Under the pieces are notes generated by a model that did not search any database, was not told the origin of the DNA, and saw nothing but the letters and a program-made list of their open reading frames with translations. A stretch of DNA of 5,913 nucleotides from Candidatus Methylomirabilota bacterium (GTDB lineage Bacteria; Methylomirabilota; Methylomirabilia; Methylomirabilales; 2-02-FULL-66-22): positions 1 to 5,913 of the forward strand of contig JACQXP010000103.1 in assembly GCA_016208645.1 (NCBI GenBank), given 5' to 3'. Of the stretch, positions 1 to 4,858 are shown piece by piece (position 1 is the first letter of the stretch; each line of letters opens with the position of its first letter). The position numbers and the translations under genes were made by a program.

Positions 1-656
1 ACGATGGACTGCCCGAAGCCGAAGTTGACCGGCATGATGAATGTCAGAAAATGGGCGTACAGGCTTCCGGCGAGGCCCGCCCCCGCGCTCCCCAGGGTGC
101 AGGCCAGGACCTTGAACCGCACGACGTCTATCCCCAGGGTTCCCGCGGCGGCCTCGTCCTCCCGGATGGCGGCCCAGGCGAGGCCGATCCACGACCGCGT
201 CAGCCACCGGTCCACAGCGATGACAGCCGCGATCACTCCACTGACGAGAAGCAGAAAGCCCGGTTTGCTGATCTCCGACCCGAAGAGGCTTGGGGGATTG
301 ATCCCCCCGATCCCCATCCCGGCGCCGAAGAAGGGCACGTACAGGAACGTGGCCTCGACCACGAAGTTGATGCCCATGGTGGTGATGGCCAGGAAGTCCT
401 CCCGGACGCGCAGGCACGGGATCGCCAGCACCGCCCCCACCGCGCCGGCTACGAGCCCGGCAACGAGGAAGGCGGGCCAGAAACTGAACCCCGCCCTGGT
501 ATAGAGCAGGGCCGAGGTGTACGCGCCGATTCCCATGAAGGCGGCGTGCCCCAAGGAGATCTGGCCCGCGTAGCCCGTGATCATGTTCAGGCTCAGGGCC
601 AGGATCACGTAAATCCCGATGGTGATCAGGACGGTGACGAGATAGCCGCTGAACAC
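1..656 (-). CDS. livM: LivM-type permease of a branched-chain amino acid (HAAT) ABC transporter, C-terminus cut by window edge
   Basis: Inner-membrane permease subunit that pairs with LivH to form the channel of a LIV-type amino-acid importer. I translated the minus strand from position 656, where 218 complete codons stay open to the left edge. The start is hydrophobic, followed by the LivM signature LNMITGYAGQISLGHAAF at about residues 23-40. The cytoplasmic coupling loop that contacts the ATPase is at about 160-178 (AWAAIREDEAAAGTLGID). The family is usually 300-350 residues, so about one third is missing. I chose a GTG start because an in-frame TAA lies just upstream (675-677), GAGG sits at 667-670 about 10 nt ahead of the GTG, and the next residues match where LivM proteins normally begin. 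CTG at 657-659 is a less likely alternative. It is the last of the transporter genes visible; ATPase genes livG and livF would be expected further left. Family assignment is strong; substrate is unknown. Confidence 0.92.
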   Translation of the reverse strand, partial: MFSGYLVTVLITIGIYVILALSLNMITGYAGQISLGHAAFMGIGAYTSALLYTRAGFSFWPAFLVAGLVAGAVGAVLAIPCLRVREDFLAITTMGINFVVEATFLYVPFFGAGMGIGGINPPSLFGSEISKPGFLLLVSGVIAAVIAVDRWLTRSWIGLAWAAIREDEAAAGTLGIDVVRFKVLACTLGSAGAGLAGSLYAHFLTFIMPVNFGFGQSI

Positions 657-666
657 CAGAAAGATA

Positions 667-670
667 CCTC
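667..670 (-). promoter_or_regulatory. Ribosome binding site deciding the livM GTG start
   Basis: GAGG on the minus strand lies about 10 nt before the GTG at 656-654. No ATG lies between the in-frame stop at 675-677 and the conserved LivM N-terminus, so this site supports a GTG start. Confidence 0.5.
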
Positions 671-678
671 GGAGTTAA

Positions 679-748
679 CCACAGATTACGCAGATTACGC
701 AGATTTCACGGGGCAGAGTCCTTCCGGAAGAATCTGCGGAATCTGTGG
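679..748. repeat. Inverted repeat built from CGCAGATTA-type units, copy A (livH-livM gap)
   Basis: The left arm 679-696 (CCACAGATTACGCAGATT) and right arm 731-748 are inverted copies over 18 nt with one mismatch, at 688. The left side also holds a tandem 9-nt unit, CAGATTACG, at 682-690 and 691-699, followed by CAGATT at 700-705. The centre contains the perfect palindrome CTTCCGGAAG (721-730). The element fills most of the space between the ancestral livH stop (765) and the livM start (656). In RNA it could form a long hairpin. It shares an exact 17-nt stretch with copy B at 3061-3077, so it belongs to a dispersed family. A role in mRNA processing, stability or attenuation is possible but is inference only. 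Confidence 0.8.
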
Positions 749-1635
749 ATCTCCATTGGGGTTCCTACGCCTTTCCCAGCAGACCGTATGGACGGAACAT
801 CAGAACTAGGATCATGGCGAAGGATCATGGCGACGAAGGCCAGGGCGTCCCGGGGGAACGGGATGGCGACGATGCCGATCAGCAGGGTTTCGGCCAGCCC
901 GATGAGAAACGAGGCCAGGACGCTGCCCGGGATATTGCCCAGCCCGCCCAGGACGACGATCGCCAGGCACTTGTAGGCGGGGACGCTCCCCATGGTCGGC
1001 CACACCTGGTTGTCGTACACGCCGATGAGGGCGCCCGCGGCTCCTGCCATGGCAGAGCCGATGAGGAAGTTCAACGCGATGATGGCGCGGGTGTTGACGC
1101 CGAAGCTGGAGGTGATCTCTGCGTCCATGGCGGTGGCCCGCATGGCCAGGCCGACCCTGGAACGGGAGAGCAGCAACCAGAGCAGTCCCAGCAGCACCAG
1201 GGTGACAGTGAGGATCAGGGTCTGCGGCCCGGTGAGGCGCAGGGGGCCCAGGGCCAGGCTTCCAAATCGAACCTCTGCGTCATACGCGAGGGCGTAGGGT
1301 CCCGCCACGATCCGGAACGCCTCCTCCATGGCGATGAAGAGGCCGATGCTTGCGATGAGCGGGATGATCCGGGGAAGGTGGAGCAGGGGCGCGTAGAGGA
1401 AGCGCTCGATGAGCACCCCAGCCAGGGCGCAGGCGGCCATGGCGACCACCAGGCCAATCCAGAAATTCCCGGTAAACCGGAAGGCCCAGAGGCCCACATA
1501 GGCCCCCAGGGCATACACACCGGCGTGCGCGACGTGCAGCACCCGCAGCACCCCGTAGACCATCGTGAGGCCGAGGGTCGTCAGCGCATACACGGCCCCG
1601 GTGGCGATGCCGTTCGCAATCTGCTGCCAGATCAT
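706..1635 (-). CDS. livH: LivH-type permease of a branched-chain amino acid (HAAT) ABC transporter, with C-terminal frameshift
   Basis: Inner-membrane permease partner of LivM. The start MIWQQIANGIATGAVYALTTLG is a typical LivH N-terminus, although an in-frame extension reaches 1755; that extension only translates repeats. LHVAHAGVYALGAY at about residues 33-46 matches the family's conserved first block. The ATPase-contact loop is GLAMRATAMDAEITSSFGVN at about 162-181, and GGLGNIPGSVLASFLIG is at about 230-246. The frame is normal to about residue 272 (AFVAMIL). A perfect 13-bp tandem duplication at 808-833 then shifts it, and the frame reads 37 unrelated residues to a stop at 706-708, giving 309 aa. 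With one repeat copy removed, the sequence reads on as the usual ending FRPYGLLGKA and stops at 765-767, giving 285 aa, the normal family length. The start has only a weak Shine-Dalgarno. The protein may still be partly functional, since the loss falls after the last conserved core block, or the shift may be a sequencing error. Confidence 0.88.
   Translation of the reverse strand: MIWQQIANGIATGAVYALTTLGLTMVYGVLRVLHVAHAGVYALGAYVGLWAFRFTGNFWIGLVVAMAACALAGVLIERFLYAPLLHLPRIIPLIASIGLFIAMEEAFRIVAGPYALAYDAEVRFGSLALGPLRLTGPQTLILTVTLVLLGLLWLLLSRSRVGLAMRATAMDAEITSSFGVNTRAIIALNFLIGSAMAGAAGALIGVYDNQVWPTMGSVPAYKCLAIVVLGGLGNIPGSVLASFLIGLAETLLIGIVAIPFPRDALAFVAMILRHDPSSDVPSIRSAGKGVGTPMEIHRFRRFFRKDSAP
808..833. 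repeat. Perfect 13-bp tandem duplication inside livH
   Basis: AGGATCATGGCGA occurs at 808-820 and again at 821-833 with no gap and no mismatch. Thirteen is not a multiple of three, so the extra copy shifts the livH reading frame. Deleting one copy in silico restores the normal LivH ending and the expected 285-residue length. Confidence 0.95.
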
Positions 1636-1639
1636 TTCC

Positions 1640-1690
1640 GAGAGCCTAGAGCCCAGAGCCGAGAGTCCAGAGCCGAGAGTCCAGAGGGCC
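1640..1690. repeat. AGAGCC-type degenerate tandem repeat upstream of livH
   Basis: CAGAGCCGAGAGTC occurs twice in tandem (1654-1667 and 1668-1681) and is followed by a partial copy, CAGAGGGCC, at 1682-1690. A diverged unit, GAGAGCCTAGAGCC, precedes it at 1640-1653. The array ends only about 5 bp before the livH start codon at 1635, so it occupies the region where a ribosome binding site should be and may explain why the livH Shine-Dalgarno is poor. The low-complexity peptide it would encode on the minus strand (leucine, glycine, serine) does not resemble a protein. Confidence 0.8.
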
Positions 1691-1691
1691 A

Positions 1692-1734
1692 GTTCGATGT
1701 TCGACGTTGAACCTTGCACATCGAACCTTGAACC
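1692..1734. repeat. Inverted and direct repeats next to the AGAGCC array
   Basis: GTTCGATGT at 1692-1700 and its reverse complement ACATCGAAC at 1718-1726 form a 9-bp inverted repeat. GAACCTTG is directly repeated at 1709-1716 and 1723-1730. A near-palindrome, GTTCGACGTTGAAC, lies at 1699-1712. The block is non-coding and abuts the AGAGCC array, and the two may be one composite element. Confidence 0.65.
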
Positions 1735-1753
1735 ACGAGGGGTGCGGACACGC

Positions 1754-1788
1754 AAAGGCGGGGGACCGAGCCGGTCAGCCCCCCGCCT
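1754..1788 (-). terminator. Terminator-like GC-rich hairpin downstream of the binding-protein gene
   Basis: GGCGGGGG (1757-1764) pairs with CCCCCGCC (1780-1787). A nested ACCG/CGGT stem (1765-1768 with 1772-1775) closes a three-base loop, leaving a four-base bulge at 1776-1779. On the minus strand the stem is followed by TTTG, a short and imperfect U-tract. It begins about 28 bp after the binding-protein stop at 1816. It may end part of the transcription and leave more binding-protein mRNA than permease mRNA, a common arrangement in such operons. The short T run keeps confidence moderate. Confidence 0.55.
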
Positions 1789-1815
1789 CCCTGTCGCTGG
1801 CGCTGTCCCTGTCGG

Positions 1816-2982
1816 CTATTGTGTCGGCGGCGTGATGACCTCGGGGTTGTCCACCACGCCGTGGCGCCGGAACTTCCCGTCCTTGACGATCTGGAACTGC
1901 ACCGGCTTGACCACCTCGCCCTTCACGAATCGGGTGAGTTTCCCCGTCAGGCCGTTGTAGTCCCGCGTTTCCATCAGGGCCTTGATGACGGCCTTCCGAT
2001 CCGTTCCGGCCTTCTCGATGGCCGCGACCAGGATCTTGAAGGCGTCGTAGCTGCTGGCGCCCACCATGTCGGGGTCATAATTCCAGGCCTGCTTGTAGTT
2101 CTTCAGGAAATTCTGGACCACGGGCCGCGGATCATCGCGGTCCAGGTTCGTCGCGATGATGACCCCCTCGGCGTCCTTGCCGGCCAGCTCGATGAACTTC
2201 GGCGAATCGAATCCCTCCTCGCCCAGGATCTGGACGGTGATCCCCAATTCCTTGGCCTGGCGGACGATCAATGCCGCCTCGTTGTAGTACCCCGCGGCGA
2301 AGATCAGATCGGGCCTGGCCTCCTTGATCCTGGTGAGGAAGGGGCGGAAATCCTTCTCACCCGGGAACTTGTACACCTGCCTGGCCACGATGGCGGCACC
2401 GAGCTTCTGGGCCCGCTTGATGAACCCGGCCGAGATCTCCCGCCCGAAATCGTTGTCCATGTAGATGACGGCCGGGGTCTTGGATTTCAGGACCTTGACG
2501 GCGTATTCACCCGCTGCTCCTCCCTCGACCTCGCCGAGGAAGCCGTTGCGGAAATTCGACTCACCCGCCTTGGTGACGTCCGGATGAACGGCATAGCCCG
2601 CCACCATGGGGACCCCGGCCTTGGCGAAGATCGGCGCCGTCACGCGGGTCGGCCCGCTGTAGGAGCCGCTGACCACCCCGGCGACCTGGTCTTTTTCGAT
2701 CAGCTTGTTGGCGATGGCCACCGCCTCCTGGGGGCTGAAGCGATCGTCGTAGACGATCAGCTCCACCCTCTTGCCCTTGATGCCGCCGGTCGCATTCACT
2801 TCCTTGACGCCCAGTTCGACCGCGTGCTGGGCGCTGGCCCCATCCGCCGCTGCGGGCCCGGTGATCGGCGCGAAAAACCCGATCTTGATCGTCTCCTGCG
2901 CCAGGGCGGGCGCCGTGACGAACGTCGCGATCGCGGCAAGAACGATCAGGATTCCCGTTCTGTTCACAATTTTCTGACCCAT
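1816..2982 (-). CDS. livK: Secreted substrate-binding protein of a LIV/HAAT-type amino-acid ABC transporter
   Basis: Captures the substrate outside the inner membrane and delivers it to LivH/LivM. It is 388 aa, normal for the Peripla_BP_6 (type I periplasmic binding) family. Residues 1-28 form a signal peptide: basic KIVNR, a hydrophobic core, then cleavage probably after ALA (28/29). There is no lipobox cysteine, so a soluble periplasmic protein is likely. The mature protein opens with IKIGFFAPITGP, the usual first strand and ligand loop. SGSYSGPT (about 105-112) is where the family binds the amino acid's carboxylate and amino groups. YMDNDFGRE (about 174-182) starts the second lobe. I chose the ATG at 2982 over the in-frame one at 3027 because GAGGAGGAAAG lies just ahead of it and the signal peptide begins there. 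Gene order (hutH upstream, livH and livM downstream) suggests an amino acid, possibly histidine, but the sequence does not prove the ligand. The symbol denotes family only. Confidence 0.92.
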   Translation of the reverse strand: MGQKIVNRTGILIVLAAIATFVTAPALAQETIKIGFFAPITGPAAADGASAQHAVELGVKEVNATGGIKGKRVELIVYDDRFSPQEAVAIANKLIEKDQVAGVVSGSYSGPTRVTAPIFAKAGVPMVAGYAVHPDVTKAGESNFRNGFLGEVEGGAAGEYAVKVLKSKTPAVIYMDNDFGREISAGFIKRAQKLGAAIVARQVYKFPGEKDFRPFLTRIKEARPDLIFAAGYYNEAALIVRQAKELGITVQILGEEGFDSPKFIELAGKDAEGVIIATNLDRDDPRPVVQNFLKNYKQAWNYDPDMVGASSYDAFKILVAAIEKAGTDRKAVIKALMETRDYNGLTGKLTRFVKGEVVKPVQFQIVKDGKFRRHGVVDNPEVITPPTQ

Positions 2983-2985
2983 GGC

Positions 2986-2997
2986 TCTTTCCTCCTC
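2986..2997 (-). promoter_or_regulatory. Strong Shine-Dalgarno for the binding-protein gene
   Basis: GAGGAGGAAAG on the minus strand sits a few bases before the ATG at 2982-2980. It selects this start over the upstream in-frame ATG at 3027 and predicts efficient translation, as expected for a binding protein needed in excess of its permease. Confidence 0.7.
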
Positions 2998-3049
2998 TAT
3001 TCCGCCTCTGAAGCTTCCGCCGTACAACCCTCCCGGAGGACTCTGCCTA

Positions 3050-3128
3050 TCCGCAGATTTCGCAGATTACGCAGATTCGCGGGTGGGACCGTCAAAGACA
3101 TCTGCGTTTATTTGCGTCCATCTGCGGT
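3050..3128. repeat. Inverted repeat built from CGCAGAT-type units, copy B (hutH-livK gap)
   Basis: The left side (about 3051-3077) carries three successive CGCAGAT-type units. The right side (about 3100-3127) carries three inverted units, ATCTGCG, ATTTGCG and ATCTGCG. Together they form a long imperfect inverted repeat around a roughly 22-bp centre. CGCAGATTACGCAGATT at 3061-3077 is identical to 689-705 in copy A, 2.4 kb away. It lies in the 222-bp gap between hutH and the binding-protein gene, beside the likely promoter or processing region. The arms have diverged more than those of copy A. Confidence 0.75.
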
Positions 3129-3136
3129 TCCGTGTT

Positions 3137-3189
3137 CCTTGACTTTAATTAGGCCACGAATCGTGCAGGTTCGTCAAGGACCGACCTGC
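3137..3189. repeat. Nested inverted repeats just downstream of hutH
   Basis: CCTTGAC (3137-3143) and GTCAAGG (3173-3179) form an outer 7-bp inverted repeat. Inside it CACGA-A-TCGTG (3155-3165) is a perfect short palindrome. GCAGGT (3165-3170) pairs alternatively with ACCTGC (3184-3189). The block starts about 15 bp after the hutH stop. No T-run follows on the minus strand, so it is not a clear intrinsic terminator. It could be an operator for the transporter genes, an RNA switch-like or processing structure, or chance. Confidence 0.4.
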
Positions 3190-3204
3190 GAATCGTCGCC
3201 CAAG

Positions 3205-4734
3205 TCAGGCAAGCGGGCCGGCGACGTCCTCCGCGGCAGCCAGCAGGCTCCCGTCCTCCAGGAGCGGCAGGATCCGATCGAGATCATGCCGAAGGACGCG
3301 GTCCTCTTCGAGGTGGGTCACATGGCGGCGGAGGAGTGCGTAGGCGGAGAGGACGCCCCGTCCTGGCTTCAACGGGCGGAGAAAGTCCAACCCCTGGGCG
3401 GCGCAGAGGAACTCCAGGGTCAGGATCACGGCGAGGCGATCCACGATCTGGGCCACCTTGAGGGCGGCCAGCCAGCCCATGCTGACGAAGTCCTCCTTGC
3501 TCCCGGAGGTTGGGATGGAATCCACGCTGGCCGGCGACGCCAAGAGCTTCGCCTCGGACACCAGGGATGCGGCCGAGATCTGGGCCACCATGAAGCCGGA
3601 ATGCAGCCCGCCCTCCTTCACCAGGAACGGCGGCAGATCGCTGAGCTGGGGATTCACCAGGCGCTCGATGCGCCGCTCGGAAAAACCGCAGAGCCCCGCC
3701 AAGGCCATGGCCAGGGCATCCAGGGGCAGGGCGACGGGGTGGCCGTGAAAGTTGCCCCCCGAAAGAATGTCGCCTGACTCCGGGAAAATCAAGGGATTGT
3801 CCGTTGCGGCGTTCAATTCCCGCGTGACGATGGCCTGCGCAAAGGCCAGCACCTCGCGCACGGCCCCGTGGACCTGCGGGATGCAGCGGAGGGTGTAGCT
3901 ATCCTGGATCTTGCCGCAGTCCTTGTGGGAGATCATCACCTCGGAGTCCCGGAGCAGGCTCCGCAGATTCCGCGCGGAGGTGGCCTGGCCGGGATGAGGA
4001 CGCACCGCCTGGAGGCGTTCGTCGAACGGGACCTGCGAGCCGCGCAGCGCCTCCAGCGTCATGGCCCCTGCCACATCGGCCAGCCTAACCAGCCGCTCGG
4101 CCCGGTTCACGGCCAGGGCGCCCATCCCAGTCATGCCGCAGGTGCCGTTGATCAGGGCCAGGCCCTCCTTGGCTTTGAGGGTGATGGGTGCAAGTCCGGC
4201 CCGCCGGAGGGCTTCAGCTCCCGGGAGACGCTCGCCACGATACCGGGCCTCGCCCTCGCCGATCAGGACCAGGGCCAGGTGGGCGAGCGGGGCCAGGTCC
4301 CCGCTGGCCCCGACGGAGCCGCGCTCGGGGATGATGGGGTGCACTCGGCGATTCAGCAGCTCGCAGAGGAGATCAATAATCTCCGGCCGGACACCCGAGT
4401 ACCCCTTGGCGAGGACGTTGGCCCGGAGAAGGATGGTGGCCCGAGTCTCGGCCTCTCCGATGGGATCGCCGATGCCGATGGCGTGGCTGCGGAGGAGGTT
4501 CCGTTGCAACGCCTCGCGGTCGGCCGCGCCCACGAAGACATCGCTCAGGGGGCCGAAGCCGGTGCTGACCCCGTAGATGGGGCGCTCCGCCGCCAGAGCC
4601 GCCTCGATCACGCGGCGCGCCGCCTCGACCTTGGGGCGCGCGGCCGGATCCAGGGCGACGGCCTCGCCCTGCCGGGCCACGCGTTCGACGTCGGCCAGGG
4701 TCAGGCGTTCACCATCCAGCAGGACTGCGGACAT
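3205..4734 (-). CDS. hutH: Histidine ammonia-lyase (histidase), HutH
   Basis: Cytoplasmic enzyme that converts L-histidine to trans-urocanate and ammonia, the first step of histidine degradation; the family forms homotetramers. It is 509 aa, a standard family length. The Ala143-Ser144-Gly145 triad inside GSVGASGDLAPL would cyclise to the MIO electrophile. Other expected catalytic or binding residues are present at near-identical numbering to Pseudomonas HutH: Tyr54 (YGVSTGFG), His84, Asn195 (LINGT), Gln276, Tyr279 and Arg282 (QDSYTLRC), Phe328 (GGNFHG) and Glu413. The Ser83-His84 pair in LLRSHAIG is the histidine-type selectivity pair, unlike those of tyrosine or phenylalanine lyases. The loop before Glu413 reads PTSGSKEDF rather than the common PTSANQEDH. 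The ATG start has GGAGGA about 7 nt upstream. No hutU, hutI or hutG is in the window; they may lie elsewhere or have been separated by the insertion sequence upstream. Enzyme class is very secure; histidine specificity is likely. Confidence 0.95.
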   Translation of the reverse strand: MSAVLLDGERLTLADVERVARQGEAVALDPAARPKVEAARRVIEAALAAERPIYGVSTGFGPLSDVFVGAADREALQRNLLRSHAIGIGDPIGEAETRATILLRANVLAKGYSGVRPEIIDLLCELLNRRVHPIIPERGSVGASGDLAPLAHLALVLIGEGEARYRGERLPGAEALRRAGLAPITLKAKEGLALINGTCGMTGMGALAVNRAERLVRLADVAGAMTLEALRGSQVPFDERLQAVRPHPGQATSARNLRSLLRDSEVMISHKDCGKIQDSYTLRCIPQVHGAVREVLAFAQAIVTRELNAATDNPLIFPESGDILSGGNFHGHPVALPLDALAMALAGLCGFSERRIERLVNPQLSDLPPFLVKEGGLHSGFMVAQISAASLVSEAKLLASPASVDSIPTSGSKEDFVSMGWLAALKVAQIVDRLAVILTLEFLCAAQGLDFLRPLKPGRGVLSAYALLRRHVTHLEEDRVLRHDLDRILPLLEDGSLLAAAEDVAGPLA

Positions 4735-4762
4735 GAGCGATTCCTCCGAGGGCCCTGCGTGA

Positions 4763-4792
4763 AGAATAGTCTTCCGTGGAATCGGAGGTCAA
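4763..4792 (-). promoter_or_regulatory. Candidate sigma70-type promoter for hutH
   Basis: On the minus strand TTGACC (complement of 4787-4792) and TATTCT (complement of 4763-4768) are 18 nt apart. They match five and four of six consensus bases. Transcription would start near 4755, about 20 nt ahead of the hutH start. The -35 element lies close to the end of the neighbouring insertion sequence, so the promoter could be native or partly created by the insertion. It could drive hutH and perhaps the transporter genes behind it. Confidence 0.45.
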
Positions 4793-4803
4793 CGGAAAAC
4801 GGG

Positions 4804-4849
4804 ACTTTCTTCTGGACAGATCCCCGCGAATGGTGCACGACAAGAAAGT
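4804..4849. repeat. 8-bp inverted repeat beyond the transposase stop, probable insertion-sequence end region
   Basis: ACTTTCTT (4804-4811) and AAGAAAGT (4842-4849) are perfect inverted copies flanking a GTGCAC palindrome (4833-4838). The terminal inverted repeat of the element should lie between the transposase stop (4859) and the hutH promoter, and GGACAGATCCCCGCG (4814-4828) is a candidate. The partner end is outside the window, so the exact boundary and any target-site duplication cannot be checked. Confidence 0.3.
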
Positions 4850-4858
4850 GATGTGAGG

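Noticed and set aside
51..809. A 252-codon plus-strand open frame opposite livM
   Set aside because: The opposite strand encodes a clear LivM with conserved motifs, and this frame reads through repeat copy A.
1640..1690. A CRISPR-like array
   Set aside because: The units are 14 bp and directly adjacent, with no unique spacers and no cas genes nearby.
745..1710. A 321-codon plus-strand open frame opposite livH
   Set aside because: The low-complexity, hydrophilic Gln/Gly/Asp/Glu-rich translation is the mirror of a membrane-protein gene, and it runs through the AGAGCC repeat array.
1636..1755. A 40-residue N-terminal extension of LivH
   Set aside because: It only translates the AGAGCC and GTTCGATGT repeats. 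The conserved LivH N-terminus begins at the ATG at 1635.
2983..3027. An upstream in-frame start for the binding protein
   Set aside because: The extra 15 residues lie before the basic start of the signal peptide, and the strong Shine-Dalgarno points to the ATG at 2982.
1819..3777. A 652-codon open frame on the plus strand across the binding-protein gene, the gap and part of hutH
   Set aside because: It is antisense to two well-recognised genes, crosses the repeat element, and its translation is rich in Asp, Gly, Arg and His with no recognisable domain. It is the usual GC-rich shadow frame.
3205..4734. Tyrosine or phenylalanine ammonia-lyase instead of histidase
   Set aside because: The Ser-His pair at 83-84, the overall length and the numbering of all active-site residues match bacterial HutH.
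3868..4851. A 327-codon plus-strand open frame opposite hutH
   Set aside because: It is antisense to the conserved hutH core and has no recognisable domain or ribosome binding site of note.
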